This document shows, piece after piece, positions 1 through 5,947 of a stretch of DNA of 10,934 nt (positions are counted from its first letter, which is position 1; every line of letters begins with the position of its first letter). Origin of the DNA: Pelobacter sp. UBA6093 (GTDB lineage Bacteria > Desulfobacterota > Desulfuromonadia > Desulfuromonadales > Syntrophotaleaceae); NCBI GenBank assembly GCA_002435955.1, contig DIWZ01000013.1, positions 31,751 to 42,684 on the forward strand. Direction: 5' to 3'. The notes beneath the pieces were generated by a model. It saw nothing but the letters and a program-made list of their open reading frames with translations, made no database searches and was not told where the DNA came from. A program made the position numbers and the translations under genes.

Positions 1-33
1 CTTTCGCATAAAGCAGAGCAAGGACCGCGCCAG

Positions 34-71
34 AAAAAAGGGGCAGCGAACCTGACTGTCCGCTGCCCCTT
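34..71 (-). terminator. Intrinsic terminator after trmJ
   Basis: An 11-bp perfect inverted repeat (38-48 with 61-71, arm CGCTGCCCCTT) encloses a 12-nt loop. Read on the minus strand it is followed by a run of six T (34-39, the last two shared with the stem). It lies 24 bp past the trmJ stop codon, where a Rho-independent terminator for that gene is expected. Confidence 0.9.
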
Positions 72-94
72 AAGGGACGATATGCATCAGTTTG

Positions 95-847
95 TTACCC
101 GCCGCGCTTGCGACCTCGCCAGTCGTTGATGCTCCACTGCAGCTGGCTCCACATCCCCCGCAACAGGGAAACATCATCCCTGTCGATGTCCGCCCGGTGA
201 ATCATGCGGCGCAAGCGGTTCATGACGGCTGCAGGACGGCTGGGATTGAGAAAAGCGATTTGCGTCAGCACCTGCTCCATCTGGCCAAAGAGTCCTTCCA
301 GCTCCGCCTGAACCGGACGTTCCACCAGGGCCGGTTCGGCACGCTCAGCCGCGAGAGGCTGCCGGGTAAATTCGTACAGAAACACCAATACCGCCTGGGC
401 CAGGTTTATGGACCCGACCTCGGGCGCCGTGGCGATAGCGGCACTGTGACTACAAAGGGAGACTTCCTCGCTGGTAAGGCCGGAATCTTCTCGGCCGAAC
501 ACCAACCCCACGCGATCCGCCGGCGGGTTCCCAGCGGCGAGACAGGCTGCATCGGCGACATCAAGCAACTCACCACGCAGTTTCCCGGTGCGGCGGGTGG
601 CTGCCACCGCCATCGGCAAATCGGCGATGGCGGCACCCAGATCGGGGAAAATTCGCGCGCTGCCGAGCAAGGGAGCGGCAGCCACGGCAAACTTGCGGGC
701 TTCAGGATGCAGATACTGACAAGGGTTGACCAAACGCAGGTCGCTGACGCCGAAATTCGCCATGGCCCGAGCCGTCATGCCGATATTCCCAGGGCTCTGC
801 GGCTCGACGAGGACGACACTGATCTGTTTTGACAAGGCAGGATTCAT
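95..847 (-). CDS. trmJ: tRNA (cytidine/uridine-2'-O-)-methyltransferase TrmJ
   Basis: This is a SPOUT-class RNA methyltransferase of 250 residues, close to the usual length of bacterial TrmJ. The family uses S-adenosylmethionine to methylate the 2'-hydroxyl of position 32 in the anticodon loop of several tRNAs. The three SpoU motifs are visible in order: NIGMTARAM at residues 21-29 with the conserved Asn and Arg, VFGREDSGLT at 116-125, and GSINLAQAV at 145-153, which form the trefoil knot and SAM site. Residues from about 165 form the helical C-terminal extension that separates TrmJ from the shorter TrmL. The start at 847 gives MNPALSKQI, with SAM-fold beta-strand 1 (VVLVEP) close behind. A GAGG sequence lies about 13 nt upstream, a rather long spacing. 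It is transcribed alone, divergently from the dehydrogenase at 1104, and ends at its own terminator. The exact tRNA targets cannot be read from sequence. Confidence 0.93.
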   Translation of the reverse strand: MNPALSKQISVVLVEPQSPGNIGMTARAMANFGVSDLRLVNPCQYLHPEARKFAVAAAPLLGSARIFPDLGAAIADLPMAVAATRRTGKLRGELLDVADAACLAAGNPPADRVGLVFGREDSGLTSEEVSLCSHSAAIATAPEVGSINLAQAVLVFLYEFTRQPLAAERAEPALVERPVQAELEGLFGQMEQVLTQIAFLNPSRPAAVMNRLRRMIHRADIDRDDVSLLRGMWSQLQWSINDWRGRKRGG

Positions 848-993
848 AGATTGCAGGATACCTCAAACCAGGTTTTCGCAGAAGCTCCTTTTTTCTGCCG
901 GGCCATGTCCGGGCTGATCAAATCCCATCCCTGCAACGCATCAAAATCCGGGGGAACCCCCCTTGTGACCGGATCATTTTCATTTATGATGGT

Positions 994-1022
994 TTGACAT
1001 AGTCATGCCGTGCCTGGTCTTT
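994..1022 (+). promoter_or_regulatory. Candidate promoter for the dehydrogenase gene
   Basis: A perfect -35 hexamer TTGACA lies at 994-999. With a 17-bp spacer the -10 would be GTCTTT (1017-1022), which is poor, so the call rests on the -35 alone. The rest of the 256-bp gap between trmJ and the dehydrogenase holds no open frame that looks coding. A G5/C6 run (about 950-962) is the only other noticeable element. Confidence 0.3.
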
Positions 1023-1103
1023 GCGAAAAAATAACGAGCCTGTTTTCCGTCATACAAAACCTACCCGAGCCGGCAGTCGCATTAAACGCGTCGCGGAGGA
1101 GCC

Positions 1104-2183
1104 ATGATTCCGACCATTGCAGTCCTGGAAGGTGATCAGACCGGCCAGGAACTTCTCATAGAAAGCTTGCGCGTACTCGATCCCGCCGTCACCGGCATCC
1201 CTGTACACTTTGAACACTTCAATCTGAGCCTGGAAAATCGCCGCGCCACCAAAAACAAGATCGTCCATGATGCCGCAGATGCCATGAAAAAATCCGGTCT
1301 GGGACTGAAAGCCGCTACCATCACCCCTGCTACCCAAGGCGATGTCGGCAGCCCCAATGCCATCCTTCGTGATGAGGTTAACGGCACCGTGATCGTCCGC
1401 ACGGGTCGGCGCATCCCGGGCATCCGCCCGACCGGCGGAGCCTATGCGCCGATTTCCGTGGTGCGCATGGCCGTCGGGGGGGCGTACGGCGCCCGGGAGT
1501 CCCGTCAAGGCAATGGTCTGGATGAAGTTGCCTCCCGGACGGAGTACATTACCCGCCGCAACTGCCATGCGGTCGCCGAATTCGCCTTTCGACACGCTCA
1601 AAAACTTGGCGTCAAGGTTTTCGGCGGACCCAAATTCACCGTCAGTCCTGTTTACGAAGGCATGCTCAAGGAAGAAATGGATGCCGCGGCCAAACGCTAT
1701 CCCGCAGTGAGTTACGAACCGCAGTTGATCGACGCCACTTATGCCCTGCTGCTGACCAACGCCGGCGACGGAATGGTCATACCATCACTCAATCGGGACG
1801 GGGACTGCCTGAGCGATTTTGTGCTGCAGATGTTCGGATCGATTGCCGGGGCCGAGTCCCTGTTGCTGTCCTTCGACGAGGCGTGGACCCCCGCAGTGGT
1901 CATGGCCGAGGCTCCCCACGGCACGGCACCGTCGCTGCAAGGGAAAAACCTCGCCAACCCCATGGCCATGATTCTGGCCGGAGGCGCGCTGTTGCGCTAT
2001 ATCGCAAACCCGGAAGCCCATCGCGCTGCACGGGCCATTTATGAAGCAGTGTTCGAGGCGGTGCATCGCGGCATGAGCACACCCGACTTGGGCGGCAGTT
2101 GCACAACCACGGATTTCACCGACGATATCATTCGCCGGGTCAAGGCAAAACTCGAGGTATGGGAAGCGTTGGGCAATGGATGA
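1104..2183 (+). CDS. Isocitrate/isopropylmalate dehydrogenase family protein
   Basis: A 359-residue beta-decarboxylating dehydrogenase, the usual length for single-domain NAD-type enzymes. These oxidise and decarboxylate a 2-hydroxy acid (isocitrate, 3-isopropylmalate, homoisocitrate or tartrate) with a divalent metal. Visible landmarks are: EGDQTGQE at residues 9-16, replacing the common GDGIGPE; the substrate-loop GSPN at 82-85; Arg121; a Lys at 177 in the place of the catalytic lysine; and the metal-binding aspartates Asp210, Asp234 and Asp238, with the 24- and 4-residue spacing of IPMDH. HGTAP at 272-276 followed by KNLANP marks the nucleotide site and resembles NAD-preferring members. 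The start has a strong GGAGGAG four bases ahead. The usual NLRP segment reads VRTGRRIPG (98-106), so this belongs to a divergent subfamily and the substrate cannot be assigned. No leuC, leuD or TCA-cycle gene is adjacent. Confidence 0.85.
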   Translation: MIPTIAVLEGDQTGQELLIESLRVLDPAVTGIPVHFEHFNLSLENRRATKNKIVHDAADAMKKSGLGLKAATITPATQGDVGSPNAILRDEVNGTVIVRTGRRIPGIRPTGGAYAPISVVRMAVGGAYGARESRQGNGLDEVASRTEYITRRNCHAVAEFAFRHAQKLGVKVFGGPKFTVSPVYEGMLKEEMDAAAKRYPAVSYEPQLIDATYALLLTNAGDGMVIPSLNRDGDCLSDFVLQMFGSIAGAESLLLSFDEAWTPAVVMAEAPHGTAPSLQGKNLANPMAMILAGGALLRYIANPEAHRAARAIYEAVFEAVHRGMSTPDLGGSCTTTDFTDDIIRRVKAKLEVWEALGNG

Positions 2184-2673
2184 CCATCGCCGACAAATGA
2201 GCTTCGACTCCAGTCTTTCCTAGGAGGCTGTCGGACTATCCATGACACGAAAACCGCAGGATGATACGAAAAAATGTTCGCCGCGTTGGCCATATCACGA
2301 AAAGCACCCATCGAGTGAATGAATCGGGGGTCATTCCTGCCGAGTAAACAAAATAAAATAAATCGCGTCCAGGGGCATGCCTTCCCTGGGGCAACCATTC
2401 CATCGCAGGCATAGAAAGGAAATATCACCGAGTTATTTCAAAAACTTGGCGGCCCTCACGGACTACTACCCTGATACCAGTCTTTTGCTGTGGTCACTGC
2501 CGGAGAAAATTATTTTGCACCCCGTCACGCCATGATCAAAATTCCGGCTCGGGGCTTGCGTAGGGGTTCTTCCCGTCGGACACGTTCTGATTGTCAACGC
2601 CAGAGATCTGAGGCCGCAGTGCCATGCATAAAACATGGACCTGCATAGAAATAACAAACAGGGAGGGACTGCC
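2184..2673. other. Long non-coding gap with possible structured RNA
   Basis: No convincing gene is present; the minus-strand frames here run antisense into neighbouring genes and lack family features. Four things stand out. A 20-bp sequence at 2222-2241 recurs imperfectly at 10894-10913. A 6-bp hairpin, CCAGGG/CCCTGG, lies at about 2371-2391. An inverted repeat GCCGGA (2499-2504)/TCCGGC (2543-2548) has a loop sequence GCA-CCCCG (2517-2524) that can pair with CGGGG and TGC at 2550-2559, a possible pseudoknot. Just ahead of the outer-membrane gene is an AT-rich CATAAA that could be a -10. No terminator with a T-run was seen after the dehydrogenase. Confidence 0.4.
2222..2241 (+). repeat. Dispersed 20-bp repeat, copy 1
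   Basis: This sequence matches 10894-10913 at 17 of 20 positions in the same orientation. Both copies are intergenic and of the form AGGAG(G/C)CTGTC(G/T)GA(C/T)TATCC. It may be a remnant of a mobile-element end or a dispersed genomic repeat. With two copies in one window this is only suggestive. Confidence 0.35.
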
Positions 2674-3354
2674 ATGAAGGTAAAGACTGGCTTAAGGGCG
2701 TGGCTGATCTCGATGGCCCTGGTATATGCTACGCTGCAAACCGGGTATGCAGACACGGGCGATTTTGCCATCGGTGTCGGGCCGGGCACCATGGGACTCA
2801 CCGCCGATACCAGCGTGGGCATTTTTTCGCAGTTCAATGCCAGGTTCGGTATCAATACCTTTAATTTCGACCTGGAAACGTCGCAAAACGACATCAGTTA
2901 CGACCTTGACGTCAAACTGCTGTCGTTCCCCGTACTGCTCGACTGGCATCCTTTTGAAAACAGCGGATTCCGCATCAGCACCGGTCTGGTCATCAATAAA
3001 AACAAAGCTGATGTCAGTTCAGTGCCACAGAGCAGCTATACGATCGGTGACACGGAATATACAGCGGCAGAACTGGAAGACCTCTCAGGCAAGCTCGCAT
3101 TCGACACCCTGGCCCCCTACCTTGGCATCGGCTGGGGCAACCCGCTGGGTAAAGATACTCACTGGACCTTCATTTGCGACCTCGGCGTGGTATTTCAGGG
3201 CGAGACGGACCTCTCACTTACAGCCAGAGGTCCCATAACATCCGATCCCACCTTCCAATCCGACCTGGAGCAGGAACGTCGCGACCTTGAAGACGAACTT
3301 GAAGACTACCGGTATTATCCCGTCGTTTCCGTCGGCGTCAGCTACAAATTCTAA
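2674..3354 (+). CDS. Outer-membrane beta-barrel protein, function unknown
   Basis: A 226-residue exported protein. The start at 2674 is preferred over an in-frame ATG at 2635 because it has GGGAGGGA a few bases ahead and begins directly with a signal peptide: basic MKVK, hydrophobic residues 9-21, and probable cleavage after TGYA at 26. The mature part alternates short amphipathic strands and turns and closes with PVVSVGVSYKF, the terminal Phe and alternating pattern recognised by the BAM machinery. It resembles a widespread proteobacterial family of uncharacterised small barrels with conserved LLDWHPF, APYLGIGWGN and a terminal YYPVVSVGVSY; this is from memory of the family, not a search. 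A highly charged segment (about residues 193-211, rich in Asp, Glu and Arg) sits just before the last strand. Its stop is 8 bp from that of the convergent small gene at 3363. A role as porin, adhesin or structural barrel cannot be chosen. Confidence 0.8.
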   Translation: MKVKTGLRAWLISMALVYATLQTGYADTGDFAIGVGPGTMGLTADTSVGIFSQFNARFGINTFNFDLETSQNDISYDLDVKLLSFPVLLDWHPFENSGFRISTGLVINKNKADVSSVPQSSYTIGDTEYTAAELEDLSGKLAFDTLAPYLGIGWGNPLGKDTHWTFICDLGVVFQGETDLSLTARGPITSDPTFQSDLEQERRDLEDELEDYRYYPVVSVGVSYKF

Positions 3355-3362
3355 AAGGCCTT

Positions 3363-3551
3363 TCAGGTCCGCACGCAATCCTCGCGCCAGCAACAGTCGT
3401 CATAAGGACAATCCTTGCCTTGTTCCGAACCGAAACAGGGGGTATGGTTTTCCGCCCGCTGGATCTGAAGGATGAGATCCGCTTTGCGCATTTTTCCGAT
3501 ACCACTGAGTTTGAGAGCCTTGGCCCGAGTCCGCACTTCATTGACATGCAT
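3363..3551 (-). CDS. Small Rho-N/SAP-like protein with Cys-rich tail
   Basis: A 62-residue protein. The open frame extends upstream to 3701, but the ATG at 3551 has a good GAGGT a few bases ahead and begins right at the domain, so the short form is chosen. Residues 2-33 look like the helix-extended-helix fold of the Rho N-terminal/SAP type (NEVRTRAKALKLSGIGKM, then KADLILQIQRAE), a nucleic-acid-binding module. The tail carries five cysteines (39, 48, 53, 54, 59) in a CF-x7-C-x4-CC-WREDC arrangement that could hold a metal. Similar small proteins ending in WREDC are familiar from deltaproteobacteria, where they are annotated only by the Rho-N domain. It is divergent from ygbA, itself Cys-rich. 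Nucleic-acid binding is inferred, and no function is known. Confidence 0.75.
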   Translation of the reverse strand: MHVNEVRTRAKALKLSGIGKMRKADLILQIQRAENHTPCFGSEQGKDCPYDDCCWREDCVRT

Positions 3552-3600
3552 CTGACACCTCGTAGAGAATGATGGGAAACCAGCGATCGACAATGACATC

Positions 3601-3629
3601 AATTGAATCATGGTCTTGGGGCTTGTCAA
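3601..3629 (-). promoter_or_regulatory. Candidate promoter for the small Rho-N gene
   Basis: Read on the minus strand, a perfect TTGACA (3624-3629) is followed after 17 bp by TCAATT (3601-3606), about 50 bp before the start codon at 3551. The -35 is strong and the -10 is weak. It lies inside the unused upstream extension of the open frame, which supports the short start. Confidence 0.4.
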
Positions 3630-3690
3630 ACCACAAAATGCCTGCCACACTGCGCCGCTCAAACCGACGAATTCCCCCTTTTTGTCCGAT

Positions 3691-3766
3691 TGGTGACACA
3701 CATCGTTGAGATTTCACCAGTTCACATGGTAAAAAGGTTGAAAATGATGACGATATTTTTTTATGG
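3691..3766 (+). promoter_or_regulatory. Candidate ygbA promoter with inverted repeat
   Basis: TTGAAA (3738-3743) and TTATGG (3761-3766) are separated by 17 bp, 47 bp ahead of the ygbA start. Just upstream, TGGTGA (3691-3696) and TCACCA (3714-3719) form a perfect 6-bp inverted repeat with a 17-bp gap, placed where an activator would bind. It is not a recognisable NsrR or FNR/HcpR-type site, so the regulator is unknown. Confidence 0.35.
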
Positions 3767-3812
3767 AAGACGATTCGTGTTGTCCGGAGCAGCCGGCACC
3801 AAGGCATAAACC

Positions 3813-4163
3813 ATGACAGATAAAGCACTCACACGTCGCATTGATCGAGAAAAACGCACCTTCGAATGTATGCTTCGCATCTATTGTCACGCCCATCACG
3901 GCACCGGCCAACAGTTATGTTCCAATTGCCAACAGTTGCTGCAAAACGCCTGCAACCGCCTGACAAAATGCCCTTTCGGCAGCGCCAAACCTACTTGCGG
4001 CAAGTGTCCACACAACTGCCACGCACCCACCGAGCGGGACTTGATCCGCAAGATCATGAGCTTTGCCGGTCCGCGAATGGTTTGGCAGCATCCCCTGCTG
4101 GCCTTGCTCCACCTATGGGACAGTCGCGGGTACACGCCCGACAACCGTAAGAGATCTTCCTGA
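3813..4163 (+). CDS. ygbA: YgbA-family protein (nitrous oxide-stimulated promoter family)
   Basis: A 116-residue cytoplasmic protein matching the YgbA family (Pfam 'nitrous oxide-stimulated promoter'), whose E. coli member is induced by nitric oxide through NsrR. Family landmarks are an N-terminal basic helix with RRIDREKRTFECML, then YCHAHH (24-29), LCSNC (35-39), CPFG (53-56), a C62-x2-C65-x3-C69 cluster, and the late FAGPRM...HPLLALLHL (84-100). In total ten cysteines (19, 25, 36, 39, 47, 53, 62, 65, 69 and none later, so nine in the family core region) and several histidines suggest metal or iron-sulfur binding, though this is inference. The start has AAGG about 8 nt ahead. It is probably monocistronic and divergent from the small Cys-rich Rho-N gene. 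A role in nitrosative stress follows from the family, not from this sequence; no canonical NsrR site was recognised upstream. Confidence 0.87.
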   Translation: MTDKALTRRIDREKRTFECMLRIYCHAHHGTGQQLCSNCQQLLQNACNRLTKCPFGSAKPTCGKCPHNCHAPTERDLIRKIMSFAGPRMVWQHPLLALLHLWDSRGYTPDNRKRSS

Positions 4164-4276
4164 TCGTATATTTTCGCATTTTTCCAATATTTTCTATCGA
4201 TCCGAATCACCCCTATTATCCTGCCGACCACACGGCATATTAACGTCATCCCCGATATCACCGGAGGCATTACAAC

Positions 4277-4789
4277 ATGAGTGTTTCGAATCCCCTGATT
4301 CAGATGGAAACGACCTTCGGCGAAATCCTTTTGGAACTGGATATCGCCAAAGCCCCCCTCAGTGTCGAAAATTTTCTCCATTACGCCCGAACCGGCCACT
4401 ACGACGGGACTATCTTCCACCGGGTCATCAAAGGCTTCATGATCCAGGGCGGCGGCCTGACTGCCGACATGGCGGAAAAACCCACCGGCGAGCCGATTGC
4501 CAACGAAGCCCGCAATAAGCTGAGAAACAAAACCGGCACCATCGCCATGGCCCGCACCGAAGACATAGACAGCGCCCGCGCGCAGTTCTTTATCAATACG
4601 GACGACAATCGCGACCTGGACCACGCCGGATCGAATCCGGCGATGTACGGCTACGCCGTGTTCGGTCAGGTGGCAGATGGCATGGACGTGATTTATGAAA
4701 TTGAACGGGTCGCTACGGGAGCGACGGCGGGATACGAGAACGTTCCGCTGGAACCGGTGGTCATCACCAAAGTCACGGTTATCGAGTAG
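4277..4789 (+). CDS. ppiB: Cyclophilin-type peptidyl-prolyl cis-trans isomerase
   Basis: A 170-residue single-domain cyclophilin that catalyses cis-trans isomerisation of Xaa-Pro bonds during protein folding. There is no signal peptide, so it should be cytoplasmic like E. coli PpiB (about 164 residues); the symbol reflects that resemblance rather than proven orthology. The active-site block FHRVIKGFMIQGG spans residues 47-59, with catalytic Arg49 and the pocket residues Phe54, Met55 and Gln57. The second signature, SARAQFFIN, is at 99-107, and YGYAVFGQVADGMDV at 124-138 completes the fold. The start is set by CGGAGG nine bases upstream. The gap of 113 bp after ygbA contains a TATTAT -10-like element near 4213 with a weak -35, so it may have its own promoter. 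It converges with the transporter gene at 4847. A short weak GGCCG/CGGCC repeat after the stop is the only terminator candidate. Confidence 0.94.
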   Translation: MSVSNPLIQMETTFGEILLELDIAKAPLSVENFLHYARTGHYDGTIFHRVIKGFMIQGGGLTADMAEKPTGEPIANEARNKLRNKTGTIAMARTEDIDSARAQFFINTDDNRDLDHAGSNPAMYGYAVFGQVADGMDVIYEIERVATGATAGYENVPLEPVVITKVTVIE

Positions 4790-4846
4790 GGCAACCTGAC
4801 CACGGCCGAATCATGAACCGGCCAGAATTCGCACTGCCAGCCCAAA

Positions 4847-5749
4847 TCATCGAACTCCCCCGATCTTGCGAAAGAACAGTAGTTGCAGGAAAAAAGGCAC
4901 GCTGTAGGTTGCGGCAAAGGTGGCTTCCAGCGCACCGAAAAACTGGCTGCTGAAAGCAAGCACCAGGATGTAATTCGGAAACAGCAGACACACCAGTGAG
5001 GTGGACCGGACAACGGGTTCCAATCGACGGCAACACCAGCCCATCAGAGCCGTCAGAAAGGCAACCATCACGCTGCCGGCGGCTATCGCCGTCAGTGCCT
5101 GTTGCGGAGTTTTGAGAAAATACTCTGAATACAGGGAAAAGACCCCGATATTGGTCAGGCCCACTGCCAGCAAGGAGAGCGGGTAACTGTTGCCCAGCAA
5201 CCATTGAGTGGTACGCGGCAGCCAGCGAGCACAGGCTCTCCCGCACAGGGCGGGCACGAAAATCATCAGTGCCAGCATCTGCACCATGGGCAGAACCCCG
5301 ACGTGCATGGCCTTACCGGCCAATCCCCACACCAGGGGGGGCAGGGTAAAAGGCAGCAGAAGCGATGACAGAATCACCACGGCCGCGGTCAACACCGCAT
5401 CGGCATCAAACAGATTGGCAAAAAATGGAGCCAACACGGCGGTTGAGGCTCCGCCTACCAGAAGTCCGGCAAGCTCATAGCCGGGCCAGACAAAATGAAA
5501 AAAAACATACACGACCAACGGCATCAGCACTGTTTTCAGCACCAGCAATCCTGCCGTAACGGCTGGCGCCTTCAGGACGTGAAGCAATAATCCGCGCATA
5601 TCGATGGCAAGAAACGATAGCAACAGCAACAACATCACAAAGCCGACGGGGGCATAACGCAGCGGTTCGGCAAGTTGCGGCAGGAAGATACCCAGGGCCA
5701 TCGTGCCATAGCTGGTCAACAGTAAAATCGCATCCTTTTTACGAAACAT
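4847..5749 (-). CDS. Bile acid:sodium symporter (BASS/SBF-like) family transporter
   Basis: A 300-residue, very hydrophobic inner-membrane protein with roughly nine to ten membrane segments (examples: about 35-49, 61-84, 92-108, 119-140, 151-169, 188-206, 216-237, 250-270). The overall layout and the segment around GLLVGGASTAVLAPFFANL (95-113) followed by AVVILSSLLLPFTLPPL resemble the crossover region of BASS/SBF carriers and their BART-superfamily relatives. Those move organic anions such as bile acids or keto acids together with sodium. No substrate can be assigned. The start at 5749 has AAGGA six bases ahead and a basic MFRKKD start. It lies downstream of the chemoreceptor gene on the same strand, but a strong terminator at 5891-5932 separates them, so it is likely its own unit. 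The 140-bp upstream gap shows a CCAGCC/GGCTGG hairpin but no clear promoter. Confidence 0.7.
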   Translation of the reverse strand: MFRKKDAILLLTSYGTMALGIFLPQLAEPLRYAPVGFVMLLLLLSFLAIDMRGLLLHVLKAPAVTAGLLVLKTVLMPLVVYVFFHFVWPGYELAGLLVGGASTAVLAPFFANLFDADAVLTAAVVILSSLLLPFTLPPLVWGLAGKAMHVGVLPMVQMLALMIFVPALCGRACARWLPRTTQWLLGNSYPLSLLAVGLTNIGVFSLYSEYFLKTPQQALTAIAAGSVMVAFLTALMGWCCRRLEPVVRSTSLVCLLFPNYILVLAFSSQFFGALEATFAATYSVPFFLQLLFFRKIGGVR

Positions 5750-5890
5750 GCACTATCCTTCATCGGCGTGAAACCCGGCACAGCAGCCATCTTTTGTGAC
5801 CAAAAACAGTTGACACCCTAACTCCAATCCCCTGGGAAAGGCAAGCGGCCTGACAGCTGCCAGCCACCTTGGGCTGGTTTTCAGCATACG

Positions 5891-5932
5891 AAAAAAAAGC
5901 CCGGCAACGCCATCCTGCGCTGCCGGGCTTTT
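5891..5932 (-). terminator. Intrinsic terminator after the chemoreceptor gene
   Basis: A 12-bp perfect inverted repeat (AAAAGCCCGGCA at 5895-5906 with 5921-5932) has a loop that can extend by a CGC/GCG pairing. On the minus strand it runs into eight T. It starts 15 bp past the stop codon at 5948 and separates the chemoreceptor from the transporter at 5749. Four T on the plus side could give weak bidirectional function. Confidence 0.92.
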
Positions 5933-5947
5933 CGGTGGTATTTTCTC

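Noticed and set aside
92..832. 246-codon plus-strand open frame opposite trmJ
   Set aside because: A shadow of the clearly recognised trmJ gene; its protein is rich in Gln, His, Gly and Arg with no domain.
2039..2428. 129-codon minus-strand open frame overlapping the end of the dehydrogenase gene
   Set aside because: Half of it is antisense to the dehydrogenase; the rest has no ribosome-binding site or family resemblance.
2521..2570. CTTGCGT on the plus strand, giving ACGCAAGCC on the minus strand, as a second GEMM-I riboswitch
   Set aside because: One A of the invariant GCAAAGCC is missing, and no matching P2 stem or closing GTTGCC is present.
3552..3701. Upstream extension of the Rho-N mini-protein to a start at 3701
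   Set aside because: The extra 50 residues have no domain, while the ATG at 3551 has a proper ribosome-binding site, and a TTGACA promoter lies inside the extension.
5857..5880. CCAGCC/GGCTGG hairpin followed by TTTT on the plus strand as a terminator
   Set aside because: Six base pairs with a short T-run and no plus-strand gene upstream of it; probably chance or part of the transporter leader.
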